NCBI GenBank assembly: GCA_023653055.1
Contig: JAMNXR010000014.1
Location: forward strand, 1 to 64,000
Length of the DNA stretch: 64,000 nucleotides
Source of the DNA: Burkholderiaceae bacterium
GTDB taxonomy: Bacteria; Pseudomonadota; Gammaproteobacteria; Burkholderiales; Burkholderiaceae_B
Direction: 5' to 3'
In this document: positions 48,028 through 57,434 of the stretch, in pieces
Numbering within the stretch: the stretch's first letter is position 1
How the letters are laid out: the number at the start of each line of letters is the position of its first letter
Program-made: the position numbers and the translations under genes
The notes under the pieces: model-generated
What the model saw: only the letters and a program-made list of their open reading frames with translations
Told to the model about the DNA's origin: nothing
The model's database searches: none

Positions 48028-49032
48028 TTATTCTGTCTTCAAGCGGTCAAGCGGTTCATAGCCGCCAATCTCTAAATATGCGCGCCGGATAAGTGTTGAA
48101 TCATTTGCATTGAGTAGTTTTGAATCCGATAACATCCGACGCCATAAGCGCGAGCGCGGCCTGCCATTAAACAACCCTAGCAACGGTCTCACCACGATTC
48201 GCAAAGGGGTATCGCGCTCAACTTGACCCGCGGCATAGGCAACCAACTGATCGATGAGTGCTGCCTCTTGAATGGCAGCCTCGTCTGGCCAAAAAGCCGC
48301 AGATAACTCACTTAAGACGCCTGGATTGTGCCAAGGTGTACGCCCAAGCATCACACCATCAAAGGTCAGCAGCGCTTCCGAGCAATCCTCTACCCCTGAC
48401 AAACCTCCGTTGAGGACAATGGTGGCCTCAGGAAAATCTTGTTTTAACTTGGCCGCATCGCCATAGCGCAAAGGTGGAATGTCGCGATTATCCTTAGGGG
48501 TCAGGCCTTTTAGGACAGCATTTCGTGCATGCACCACAAAAACACGACAGCCTGTGTCATAAATCGTGCCAACAAAGTCACGGACAAAGCCGTAATCATC
48601 GTTGTAGTCCAAGCCTAAGCGGTGCTTAACCGTCACGGGGATACTAACCGCGTCCTGCATGGCCTTGACACAATCCGCCACTAACGTTGGTTCAGCCATC
48701 AGGCACGCTCCAAACGCACCCTTTTGAACGCGCTCGGAAGGGCACCCACAATTGAGGTTAATTTCGTCATACCCCCATTGCGCACCCAGTCGAGCCGCTT
48801 GACTTAAGGCCTCGGGCTCACTGCCTCCAAGCTGAAGCGCCACGGGATGTTCTTGGTCATTGAAGTCTAAGTGCCTGTGAATATCGCCGTGTGTCAAAGC
48901 GCCAGTCGTAATCATCTCTGTGTACAGACGCGCATGGGGTGCAAGCAAACGATGGAAGAACCGACAATGCCGGTCTGTCACATCGATCATGGGGGCTACG
49001 CTTAACTTCCAGGACTGTACTGGCATGGACAT
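48028..49032 (-). CDS. dusA: tRNA-dihydrouridine(20/20a) synthase
   Basis: FMN enzyme that reduces uridine in the tRNA D-loop. Seen: APMIDVTDRHCRFFHRLL at the start, the catalytic Cys in NLNCGCPSERVQKGAFGACLM, KHRLGLDYNDDYGF and LNGGLSGVEDC. The extra motif pattern matches DusA, not DusB or DusC. 334 residues. It diverges from thrB. Confidence 0.95.
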   Translation of the reverse strand: MSMPVQSWKLSVAPMIDVTDRHCRFFHRLLAPHARLYTEMITTGALTHGDIHRHLDFNDQEHPVALQLGGSEPEALSQAARLGAQWGYDEINLNCGCPSERVQKGAFGACLMAEPTLVADCVKAMQDAVSIPVTVKHRLGLDYNDDYGFVRDFVGTIYDTGCRVFVVHARNAVLKGLTPKDNRDIPPLRYGDAAKLKQDFPEATIVLNGGLSGVEDCSEALLTFDGVMLGRTPWHNPGVLSELSAAFWPDEAAIQEAALIDQLVAYAAGQVERDTPLRIVVRPLLGLFNGRPRSRLWRRMLSDSKLLNANDSTLIRRAYLEIGGYEPLDRLKTE

Positions 49033-49175
49033 GTATCTAATGGCTCAAAAACGTCCAAACCGGACTCCCGCTATTTTATATGGCTTGGGATCAGCCAAAT
49101 TGCGACACGCGTGAGCCCGTAGAAGTCATCCTTGCTAAAATTGCGACATCTCAGAAAATGCATCCCCTCATCCCT

Positions 49176-50153
49176 ATGGCAGTATTTACCCAAGTCAGTG
49201 AATTTGACGTTCGAACTTTGTTGGCTGAATACACCTTAGGTGATTTCATAGCCTTAAAGGGTATTGCTGCCGGAATTGAAAACAGTAACTTTTTCCTGAC
49301 AACGACGCAGGGAGAGTATGTATTGACGGTTTTTGAGGTGCTCAAAGTCGAACAGTTACCGTTCTATATCGAGCTGATGCACCATCTTGCTGAAAAAGCC
49401 ATCCCAGTGCCTCAGCCTCAGACGAGGAAAGACGGAACGCGGCTTTCCACCCTACATGGCAAGCCCGCCGCCATTGTTTCAAAACTTCCAGGCAGCTACG
49501 AAGCCAAGCCAAATGCTTCGCATTGCGCCATCGCAGGTGAAACCCTCGCACGCGCGCACCTAGCGGGAATGGATTTTTCGATTCAGCAACCTAATTTACG
49601 TGGATTGCCTTGGTGGACGTCCACAGCACCCACTGTGGCGCCCTTTCTGAACGAAACGCTTGCCCAGTTGTTGCAGGACACGCTTACTGAGCAGCAGACG
49701 TTGGCCAAAACGACAGAATACATGTCGCTGCCTCGCGGCCCGTCGCATTGTGATCTCTTTCGCGACAACGTTTTATTTGCCGGCACACCCGATCGTCCTG
49801 TCATGGGTGGTTTCATTGACTTTTATTTTGCGGGTGTCGACTCGTGGATTTTTGACGTCGCTGTTAGCGTCAATGACTGGTGTATCGACCACGCAAATGG
49901 AAAGTTTCATCCAGAACTGCTTGAGTCCTGGCTTAAAGCGTATGCCCGTATCCGCCCATTTACAGAGTCGGAAAGACATGTTTGGCCCGCCATCTTGCGA
50001 GGAGCGGCACTACGCTTTTGGATCTCAAGACTGTATGACTTTTATTTACCCCGCCCAGCTCAAACGCTTAAGCCGCATGACCCCGGTCATTTTGAGCGCA
50101 TACTCACCCAAAGAACAATAAGTGCCAGCATGGCACTTCCCAAGGAATCCTGA
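49176..50153 (+). CDS. thrB: homoserine kinase (ThrB, aminoglycoside-phosphotransferase fold)
   Basis: Type II homoserine kinase with the APH/choline-kinase fold, about 325 residues. The start region AVFTQVSEFDVRTLLAEYTLGDF, the catalytic loop GPSHCDLFRDNVLF and the metal motif GFIDFYFAGVDSWIFDVA are typical. It phosphorylates homoserine on the way to threonine. No ribosome site is clear; the ATG at 49176 fits the family best. Its TGA overlaps the next ATG by one base. Confidence 0.94.
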   Translation: MAVFTQVSEFDVRTLLAEYTLGDFIALKGIAAGIENSNFFLTTTQGEYVLTVFEVLKVEQLPFYIELMHHLAEKAIPVPQPQTRKDGTRLSTLHGKPAAIVSKLPGSYEAKPNASHCAIAGETLARAHLAGMDFSIQQPNLRGLPWWTSTAPTVAPFLNETLAQLLQDTLTEQQTLAKTTEYMSLPRGPSHCDLFRDNVLFAGTPDRPVMGGFIDFYFAGVDSWIFDVAVSVNDWCIDHANGKFHPELLESWLKAYARIRPFTESERHVWPAILRGAALRFWISRLYDFYLPRPAQTLKPHDPGHFERILTQRTISASMALPKES

Positions 50154-50947
50154 TGCAAGCTGTTCCCTTGCCTGCACTCGCAGGCTGGATGTGGGTTCGA
50201 GACGGTTGGTCACTGTTTCGTAGCCAGCCACTCGCGTTTTTTTCATGGGCGATGTTTGTCAGCTTGATACTGATGATCGCCACCATCACCCCGCCTATTG
50301 GTCCTATTTTCTTTATCGTGCTCATGCCGACCGCAACATTGCTTTCGCTTTCTGCAGGCAGGCATGCCAGCGCTGGACAAAGGATTTTGCTCGGCACGTG
50401 GATTGAACCATTGCGTCAACCCTTCGTTTTTCGCCGCCTACTTGCAATGGGTGGTTTATACATTGCATTTTGTTTGTTACTTGGCTTGGCAGTCTTTATG
50501 CCATTTTCAGGTGAAGTCACCGAAGCGCTCAAAAATATTGAACAAACAAACGACTTATTGCCCTTGATGGAAGCCGTCAAGACGCCGATGCTGATTTTCG
50601 CTATTTTTTACGTCGTCATGGCTGCGGTCTTTTGGTTTGCACCGGCACTGGTCGGCTGGCACGGCATCCGGATTACTCAGGCATTATTTTTTAGCTGGAT
50701 TGCCTGTTGGCGCAATAAATGGGCATTTTTAGTCTATGGACTGTGCTGGTTAGGTGTATTTCTCGGTATTGACACATTGATTAGCGTCCTTGCACTCATG
50801 GGCCTTTCACCCAACACAGCAGCAACGATTCAGGTGCCCATCAACGTCGTGGCAACCTCCGTGTTGTACTGTAGTTTTTATACAAGCTACGTTGCCGTTT
50901 TCCAAGATAATGAGCGCTTAAGTACCTCTGAAACCGACGCACAATGA
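50153..50947 (+). CDS. BPSS1780-family membrane protein
   Basis: A 264-residue protein with about six hydrophobic segments, of a family named after a Burkholderia protein and often found after thrB. Function unknown. It starts as a TGATG overlap with thrB. Its last 61 bases are also coding on the opposite strand for the DUF192 protein. Confidence 0.8.
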   Translation: MQAVPLPALAGWMWVRDGWSLFRSQPLAFFSWAMFVSLILMIATITPPIGPIFFIVLMPTATLLSLSAGRHASAGQRILLGTWIEPLRQPFVFRRLLAMGGLYIAFCLLLGLAVFMPFSGEVTEALKNIEQTNDLLPLMEAVKTPMLIFAIFYVVMAAVFWFAPALVGWHGIRITQALFFSWIACWRNKWAFLVYGLCWLGVFLGIDTLISVLALMGLSPNTAATIQVPINVVATSVLYCSFYTSYVAVFQDNERLSTSETDAQ

Positions 50948-51204
50948 GCGTCGAGAATAGGTAACATTTCGCACACAGATCGCGCGCCAAGACAATATAC
51001 GATCCGGTTGGGCGGCACATGGGATTGAACCTTTAAGATCTCATTGCTTTTATCCAAAAAAAATACGGCGATTGGATACCCCATACCAAAGGTATGAACA
51101 GAACAACACGGTTGTAACCACAGCACCTCACCCGCCACAAGTTTCGGTCGAATCAACAGTCCCCCTGCGCGCTGCCACCAATGCGTGACTTTAATAATTT
51201 TCAT
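50887..51204 (-). CDS. DUF192 protein, last gene of the Tad locus
   Basis: A 105-residue protein of the DUF192 family. The core GGLLIRPKLVAGEVLWLQPC, SVHTFGMGYPIAVFFLD and PPNRIVYCLGARSVCEMLP is the family's beta-rich module. No signal peptide is visible, unlike secreted relatives. The ATG at 51204 overlaps the tadC stop by four bases (ATGA), which ties it to the pilus operon; the in-frame extension to 51270 lies inside tadC. The function is not known. Confidence 0.85.
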   Translation of the reverse strand: MKIIKVTHWWQRAGGLLIRPKLVAGEVLWLQPCCSVHTFGMGYPIAVFFLDKSNEILKVQSHVPPNRIVYCLGARSVCEMLPILDAHCASVSEVLKRSLSWKTAT

Positions 51205-52124
51205 GACAAGCCCAGTAACTGAACGACCACCGGGAACCCCAAAATAATAAAGGTGCACGGAAAAATACAAAGCGCCATTGGGAAAAGCATTTTGACTGGT
51301 GCTTGTAATGCGAGCTTCTCTGCTTGCATCAAGCGTTGGGCGCGTTGCTGATCGGCATAAACCTGAATAATGCGACCCAAACTAAAGCCCATTGACTCCC
51401 CATGGATGAGTGACGACACTAACTGTCGGATGCTGGAAAGATTAAGACGTTGGCTGAGCTGACGCAATGCCAAGGCACGCGACTGCCCTGCCCGCATATC
51501 CGCCAGCATGGTTGACCACTCCTGATGCAAAGCACCCTCCCCGACATGTTCAAGCGCCAGTTGAATAGAGGCCTGAAGATTTAGTCCCGCATCAAGACCA
51601 AGACCTACCATATCCAGAAAAAAAGGGAATTGGTGCGCAATTTGACGTAAGCGGTTTTGGTGGATGCGCCTTAGCCAAAATATTGGGCACCACCAACCTA
51701 AGACCGCACAGACACATAGACCAAAATATGCAGTGACTTGAAAATCTAACAAGGACTGATTTAATACATACACACCCATCGTGAGTAACAAGAATACGGA
51801 TACGCATTGCAAACAATAAATTTGCACACATTCCCACGTTGTCAAACCTGCACGGGAGAGAAGCAAAGTGAGGCGTCTGCGCTGACCCCACGTAACAAAT
51901 GGCATTAAAGGACGCCCCAGCCAAGCTGTGATTCGCCACAAAAAACGACCAGATTGCTTGCCCGATTCGAACGTTTTTTCTTTTCTAGGCCCGGCTGAGC
52001 CATGACGAAAGTACTGACTTAAAAAAGGCCTGGAACGTTTATGCAGTCTGAGTGCAATCATTGCAAGTGAGATCGTCAACAAAATCACTGCACCTGTTAC
52101 ACACACAAGCGCTAAGTACGCCAT
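51201..52124 (-). CDS. tadC: TadC-type pilus platform protein
   Basis: Inner-membrane platform protein with one T2SS-F domain. Hydrophobic segments are at the N-terminus, at about 107-125 and 129-150, and at the C-terminus (LFPMALCIFPCTFIILGFPVVV). The F-domain motif FPFFLDMVGLGLDAGLNLQASIQLA is typical. ATG 52124 has GAGG nine bases upstream. It pairs with TadB four bases upstream to form the platform driven by TadA. Confidence 0.92.
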   Translation of the reverse strand: MAYLALVCVTGAVILLTISLAMIALRLHKRSRPFLSQYFRHGSAGPRKEKTFESGKQSGRFLWRITAWLGRPLMPFVTWGQRRRLTLLLSRAGLTTWECVQIYCLQCVSVFLLLTMGVYVLNQSLLDFQVTAYFGLCVCAVLGWWCPIFWLRRIHQNRLRQIAHQFPFFLDMVGLGLDAGLNLQASIQLALEHVGEGALHQEWSTMLADMRAGQSRALALRQLSQRLNLSSIRQLVSSLIHGESMGFSLGRIIQVYADQQRAQRLMQAEKLALQAPVKMLFPMALCIFPCTFIILGFPVVVQLLGLS

Positions 52125-52128
52125 CTCA

Positions 52129-52974
52129 CTAAACCTCAATGGCTAGGATTCGACGTAGCCAAAAAATACCCACGCACTCGAGCACAAGCACCACTGCCAA
52201 TAATAATTGTCCCGTTTGACTAAAAAACATCAACTCCACTGAAGACGGATCAATCTGACTCAATGCGACTAATAAAATAAGGGGTAACGCACCCATAATC
52301 CATGCCTGCATTTTTCCTTGTGCTGTCAACATATTAATTTTTCCAGTGACATGCTGACGTGCACGCAAGTTGCTGGACAAACGTTCTAATAAATCAGCCA
52401 TTGAACCACCTGAAGCATTTCCAACCGCAAGCAAGGCGGTCACCAATTCAACGCTTTCTGTTGGCATCCGTCGTTTAAGTTCAGCTAATGCCTGATTGAG
52501 TGGCAAGCCCATGCGGTGTTCCCTCATTAACAAACTCAGCTCCTGCGACATGGGTGCCGGCGCATCCGCTGCAAAATTTTTAAGTGCCATGCCAATGCTC
52601 GCTCCCGAACGCAATGCACCCGCAATAGCGGTCAATGCATCCGGCCATTGGGTATCAAACAGACACAACCGTCTGCGTAAAGCAGCGGTCAGTAGGATTC
52701 TGGGCAACACAAGGATGAGTGTGCCCATGATGATCGCAATAAGCGCACTACGACTCAATAGCCATACCGATAGCCCCACCATCACTGCAACACAACACAA
52801 AGCAGGCCATAAGTGCGTAGTGTCAATAAAAACAAAAAGTTCCGATAGACTTGTCTGCGCATGCTCCTCAACAGCATGACGATATCGGCTCCAGGCATAC
52901 CCTAGCAAATGTTGAATCAACCAGCATGCGATCGCAATGGATAAACTCGCTAAAAACAACCCAACATACATCAT
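52129..52974 (-). CDS. tadB: TadB-type pilus platform protein
   Basis: A 281-residue membrane platform protein with a T2SS-F domain: QWPDALTAIAGALRSGASIGMAL and GGSMADLLERLSSNLRARQHV are the typical motifs, and hydrophobic segments lie at both ends and near 60-90. The start overlaps the tadA stop (ATGA). Confidence 0.93.
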   Translation of the reverse strand: MMYVGLFLASLSIAIACWLIQHLLGYAWSRYRHAVEEHAQTSLSELFVFIDTTHLWPALCCVAVMVGLSVWLLSRSALIAIIMGTLILVLPRILLTAALRRRLCLFDTQWPDALTAIAGALRSGASIGMALKNFAADAPAPMSQELSLLMREHRMGLPLNQALAELKRRMPTESVELVTALLAVGNASGGSMADLLERLSSNLRARQHVTGKINMLTAQGKMQAWIMGALPLILLVALSQIDPSSVELMFFSQTGQLLLAVVLVLECVGIFWLRRILAIEV

Positions 52975-54590
52975 CCTCGCGCAAACCAGTGCTTTAAAGA
53001 CGGTTGAACCTCATGGCCCCATTGCTCAAAACACTGAGGCATTAATGCTCCAGAAATTGTGGATCCACTCGGGCGATCAAAGCGGGCAAGCGTTTGCATC
53101 TGAATACATCCTGACTCCATGCCAACGATCTCTGCCACGTCCACCACGACGCGCCGACCGTCTCGTAACCGTGCTTGTTGAACAATGAGATTAATCGCGG
53201 AACTGATCTGTTCCCTGATTGCATGAAGTGGAAGCCCAGCATTCGCCGAAAGGATCATCGTTTCAAGACGAGACAACGCATCTCTAGGGGTATTGGCATG
53301 CAGGGTCGTAAGAGAGCCCTCATGGCCTGTATTCATCGCGGTCAACATATCAAGCGCCTCGGGCCCTCGCACCTCACCCACAATAATGCGATCTGGACGC
53401 ATACGCAGGGCATTTCGTACCAAACCACGTAGGCTAACCGCCCCACGCCCCTCCGCATTTTCAGGTCTTGCTTCAAGCGACATGACATGAGGATGATGAA
53501 TGTGTAGTTCCGCTGAGTCTTCAATCGTGACGATGCGCTGGTCGGGTGGCACGCAATTAGCCAAAACGTTTAACAAGGTCGTTTTACCAGAGCCCGTTCC
53601 ACCAGAAACCAAAATATTTTGACGCTGGATGACACATAGCTTTAAAAATTGGGCGAGCTCAACACACAAGGTGGCATGGCTGACCAAGTCGTCCAAATCC
53701 ATGCCCTTCTTAGTGAATTTTCGAATGGTCATACTGGCGCCACGAATGGCAATGGGAGGAATGACGGCATTGATCCTAGAACCATCTCGCAAACGGGCAT
53801 CCACCATTGGAGAGGCATCATCCAGCCTCCGACCTAATGGAAAGACGATACGCTCAATCACACCACGGACAGCTTGTTCGCCACTAAATTGATAACTACT
53901 GGGTTCAATCCGCCCATTTCGTTCAATAAAGATTTCATCGTATCGGTTGACCATAATTTCAGTGATAAACGGGTCGGCTAATAATGCTTCCAGCACTCCT
54001 AAACCGATCGCTTCATCCACCACGAGATCAAGTAATTCCTTTCGCTGCAGCGCACTCAAATGACTGGCATGGTCATTGAGCAAACTTGAAACGCACTGCA
54101 TTGCCTGGTCTCTAAGGGCATGTTCTGACAATGCCGCAATATCGTGACGTCGCAAATCAAACGACTTAATCAACCCAGCATGTAAATCACGTCGAATATC
54201 CCGATAGGCAGCCGTGGAAAGCGTAGATGTTTTTTTCTGAGTGTCCTCCAACATTTTTTTTGAATCTTGTGGAGGAAGACACTGTGAAGACTCCTTTTTA
54301 TGTACCACTGGAAACATTCTAATCATGCAAGGACCAACAATAAACTCATCGCTTTCCATGACGGGCGAATGAATGGAAAACTTTTTACCGTTGACGCGTG
54401 TGCCATATAAAGAACCCGTGTCTTCGATCTGGTAACCGTCCATGCCTTTGGTGACGCGCAAATGACGCCGGGCGACACGCCAATGTGATACGCGTGCCTC
54501 ACATTCAATGCCTCTTCCAAGCGTAAATGGAACAGTTTGTTGCATGCGTTCACGACGTCCATCTTCATAAACGATGAGTAAATCCATCAT
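52971..54590 (-). CDS. tadA: FHA-domain fused to TadA/CpaF ATPase
   Basis: The secretion ATPase that powers Tad pilus assembly, 539 residues, with an extra N-terminal FHA domain at about 23-93 (TLGRGIECEARVSHWRVARRHL and the SLYGTRVNGKKF loop), which in known families recognises phosphothreonine. After a linker the CpaF domain has Walker A GGTGSGKT at 330-337, RIIVGEVRG at 401-409 and TLHAN at 429-433. The start at 54590 has GGAG about ten bases upstream and overlaps the cpaC stop. A phospho-signal could control the ATPase; no kinase gene is nearby. Confidence 0.94.
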   Translation of the reverse strand: MMDLLIVYEDGRRERMQQTVPFTLGRGIECEARVSHWRVARRHLRVTKGMDGYQIEDTGSLYGTRVNGKKFSIHSPVMESDEFIVGPCMIRMFPVVHKKESSQCLPPQDSKKMLEDTQKKTSTLSTAAYRDIRRDLHAGLIKSFDLRRHDIAALSEHALRDQAMQCVSSLLNDHASHLSALQRKELLDLVVDEAIGLGVLEALLADPFITEIMVNRYDEIFIERNGRIEPSSYQFSGEQAVRGVIERIVFPLGRRLDDASPMVDARLRDGSRINAVIPPIAIRGASMTIRKFTKKGMDLDDLVSHATLCVELAQFLKLCVIQRQNILVSGGTGSGKTTLLNVLANCVPPDQRIVTIEDSAELHIHHPHVMSLEARPENAEGRGAVSLRGLVRNALRMRPDRIIVGEVRGPEALDMLTAMNTGHEGSLTTLHANTPRDALSRLETMILSANAGLPLHAIREQISSAINLIVQQARLRDGRRVVVDVAEIVGMESGCIQMQTLARFDRPSGSTISGALMPQCFEQWGHEVQPSLKHWFARG

Positions 54591-55888
54591 TGTGTTTCGC
54601 TCCATTGGTCAATGATTTGAGTTTCAGATGTGGATGATTTCTCGCTCTCCCATTGCGAGTGTGCGGCATCTCGCTGATGCCAGTTTGAAGAGGTCGTACT
54701 CGATTGGATAGGCGTATTGAGTCGAGCCTCTGTTCCGAAGACCTGATCCAAAATGACTGCAGCCTTTTCTACCCGCTGAGTCATGCTAGGGTGATCTGCA
54801 TTCACAACCACAGGCGTTACAAATATCGCAAGTTCGGTCTCTCTGTAATAATCGCGCTTGACGCCAAATAGATTGCCAAGAACAGGGACCTCAGAGAGTA
54901 CGGGCACCCCATCTCGGTCACGTGACCGCTCGCGAGAAATAAACCCGCCCAATACTAGCGTTTGTCCAGAACGGACGTTAAATTCTGTCGAAGTACGTTT
55001 GATTTTGAGTGCGGGACCTGCCGAGGAAGCAAGCGTCTGATCAACTGAACTCACTTCAATATCAATTTTGGATCGGATTGCGTAATTTCGATCTACTTGA
55101 GGTGTGATGTTGAGCGAAACCCCATACTTTTTAAAAGAAGTCGTGCTCTTTCCTTCCTTATCCGTGTTGGTATAGGGCACCTCACCACCCGCCTCAAAAC
55201 TTGCAGTGGCGCCGCTACGCGCAAGTAATTGAGGCTGTGCAAGAATAGTTGCCTCACCCGCTTGCGCGAGCGCACTAATTCGCGCGGACAGCAATCCATG
55301 CACTCCGGATAATCCTCCTGCACCACTTAATGGCAGAGGTAAGCTGCTATCCCAGCGAATCCCTAACTCTTGCAGTCGGACTGAAGGGATCTCAATCACC
55401 TGAACATCTAACAACACCATTTTGTCCCAGCCTACTTGACTCGTAAAATCCAGTAACTCGGGATAACGCTGAGCAAGCCTTGCAATTTTTGCCTGATCGG
55501 CATCAGATAAGTTTTCACCCTCGACGATTAATTTATCCCCTACAACGGAGCTTCTGGCCATCGGAACCGTTTTGAGCAGGTTTTTAAGTTCCTCTTGTAC
55601 GCGTGAAAACCCCTCTGGGTTTACCCTAACCTTATAAGAAATACGCGTACCGATAGACCGCCATATATCGAGTGTGGTGGTGCCCGATTTTTTTCCAAAT
55701 ACAACGATTTCATTTTGATTAATAACCGTTGCCTGTACGACTTCCCCATTACCGATTGCCAAGCGATCAACCTTGGAGATTTTTAATACCGTCGACGATC
55801 CAACCTCAAGCGTTACGCTAGTCTGGCAAGCGCCCAAAAGCGGTATACCCAGCATGATCAAAGCAATCCAACCCCCGATGTACGTCAT
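54587..55888 (-). CDS. cpaC: CpaC/RcpA secretin of the Tad pilus
   Basis: Outer-membrane secretin, 433 residues: an N-terminal BON/N0-like region (VGSSTVLKISKVDRLAIGNGEVV), then the secretin domain ending ETELAIFVTPVVV. The signal segment ends LLGACQTS, which fits a lipobox (LGA-C), so it may be a lipoprotein; that would be unusual for this family and is unproven. The last 60 residues are polar and rich in Ser, Thr and Gln. It overlaps cpaB and tadA by four bases each. Confidence 0.92.
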   Translation of the reverse strand: MTYIGGWIALIMLGIPLLGACQTSVTLEVGSSTVLKISKVDRLAIGNGEVVQATVINQNEIVVFGKKSGTTTLDIWRSIGTRISYKVRVNPEGFSRVQEELKNLLKTVPMARSSVVGDKLIVEGENLSDADQAKIARLAQRYPELLDFTSQVGWDKMVLLDVQVIEIPSVRLQELGIRWDSSLPLPLSGAGGLSGVHGLLSARISALAQAGEATILAQPQLLARSGATASFEAGGEVPYTNTDKEGKSTTSFKKYGVSLNITPQVDRNYAIRSKIDIEVSSVDQTLASSAGPALKIKRTSTEFNVRSGQTLVLGGFISRERSRDRDGVPVLSEVPVLGNLFGVKRDYYRETELAIFVTPVVVNADHPSMTQRVEKAAVILDQVFGTEARLNTPIQSSTTSSNWHQRDAAHSQWESEKSSTSETQIIDQWSETQ

Positions 55889-56727
55889 CTCATTCCTGCA
55901 GAATGCTTTTCTATCTCTGTCTCATCACTCTCAGCAGTTAAGCGGTCACCGTACAAAATAGGAACCATGCGTGAGACGGGTTGCGATGGTAAGCCAAGGA
56001 GTGATGCCAAGTCTCCTACAAACGCTCGATCCATCGATTCCGCTAACGGACGCTGACTGGAACTCAGCACTGCACTAATGGAACCTGCCTCGCGTGCTGC
56101 AACAACTTTTACGGCATCTGCGTGTGATACCGCCAACGTGATATTGGCATCCGACGACGAGACCGTATTTTCCATGCGTGTACTGATATCAGAAAACTGA
56201 CCGGTCCCTAATACTTCGACAGATTGCAATAAGACTACGGTTAACCGTTTGCCTTGATAATCGAGTGATACGAACAAATCGACACGATCACCCGCACGAA
56301 TTAGACCCGAAGCTGCGCTACTTGGATCGACGGTGATAGATACGGCTTTTAGCCCGGGCTCTAAACGCGTGGAAACGCCGGAAGACTCTGGGTCTTGAAG
56401 ATGAATATGTACAAGCGGCTGCCCAGCTCGAATATCAGTTAAAAGACGCTTGCCGATCAAAAAATCTCGTTGCTCAAACGTCACTGCATCATCGGGTGCC
56501 CATTTCACAGGAAACAGCTCGGCAACATAATCGGCCTCCTCAATGATTGTGTCCCTAGAAAGATCTTTTGACGCCACAAGTAAAGTCAGTTGATCGAGTC
56601 GCGTACGTGACTCGATTTCCTCAGTTTTTTCGTTTAAGTGTTGATCGATGGCCCAGGCAGACACACCACCGAGGGCGATGGATATCGCCATTAACCACCA
56701 CTTTGCTGTTGATGATGAAACATTCAA
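55885..56727 (-). CDS. cpaB: CpaB/RcpC pilus assembly protein (SAF domain)
   Basis: A 280-residue protein with a membrane segment at about 9-26 and a SAF domain (LLVASKDLSRDTIIEEADYV, IRAGQPLV), followed by the RcpC region (EPGLKAVSITVDPSSAASGLIRAGDRVDLFV). CpaB proteins help secretin assembly or stability. It overlaps both neighbours by four bases. Confidence 0.93.
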   Translation of the reverse strand: MNVSSSTAKWWLMAISIALGGVSAWAIDQHLNEKTEEIESRTRLDQLTLLVASKDLSRDTIIEEADYVAELFPVKWAPDDAVTFEQRDFLIGKRLLTDIRAGQPLVHIHLQDPESSGVSTRLEPGLKAVSITVDPSSAASGLIRAGDRVDLFVSLDYQGKRLTVVLLQSVEVLGTGQFSDISTRMENTVSSSDANITLAVSHADAVKVVAAREAGSISAVLSSSQRPLAESMDRAFVGDLASLLGLPSQPVSRMVPILYGDRLTAESDETEIEKHSAGMR

Positions 56728-57434
56728 GGTTTTAATCCTCCAGACAAATTGACGTATATGAATGATTGGCCAATATCAACAAGATCTAACCTCAAATGTG
56801 ATCCTAAACGGACAGCGTCAATTGAATATGCTTGCTTGAAATGTCGCTGAGCCTGAGGGGCATCAACAATAAACCAGTCATTTTTTTTTAAAGAATGCCT
56901 AATTTTTTGCACTAAGGTATTGATGGATTGTGTGGATGCATACAACAAGCTGACAACGGCTACATCATGACTCTCATCTCTCACATTCATCATCAATTGA
57001 ATGTTGAGGGTTGAATCAGAGAACATTTTCTTTAATTGATGATATGAAGTTTCATCGCGACTAGCGTGCAAAACGGACATGCGAATACTCGACAGAGAAA
57101 ATGAGACATGATTGGCATCTAATGGAGAAACGACTAAAACATGAGATTGCTCCGACGTCGACCAAACAATGTGCATTCGCTCTCCATCACTCCAAGCAAG
57201 CGTATCGTCGGGAAGTTGAGCCGTGAGCGTCTCCATTACTTTGTTGATTCCTTGCGCGCGCTCCCACTGATTTAAGGTAATTGCGTAACCGCCCATACTC
57301 AATTTTTTAATCGTAAAAAGGGTGTCTGGATCGCCCACCAACTGGCGCTCCCCCACCATCACGACGTTGCTTAAATGCGCAAGACAGGGCCCCTGCATCG
57401 CGAAAAAATAAATCAAAAGAATAAGCTTTATCAT
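56724..57434 (-). CDS. secreted protein of unknown family in the Tad locus
   Basis: A 236-residue protein with a signal peptide (KLILLIYFFAMQGPCLA, cleavage near 19) and no membrane helix after it. The mature part is mixed alpha/beta with no motif I recognise. It overlaps cpaB and the tadE-like gene by four bases each, so it is translationally coupled and probably acts in the periplasm with CpaB/CpaC. A pilotin-like or TadD-replacing role is conceivable but has no support from sequence. Confidence 0.75.
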   Translation of the reverse strand: MIKLILLIYFFAMQGPCLAHLSNVVMVGERQLVGDPDTLFTIKKLSMGGYAITLNQWERAQGINKVMETLTAQLPDDTLAWSDGERMHIVWSTSEQSHVLVVSPLDANHVSFSLSSIRMSVLHASRDETSYHQLKKMFSDSTLNIQLMMNVRDESHDVAVVSLLYASTQSINTLVQKIRHSLKKNDWFIVDAPQAQRHFKQAYSIDAVRLGSHLRLDLVDIGQSFIYVNLSGGLKP

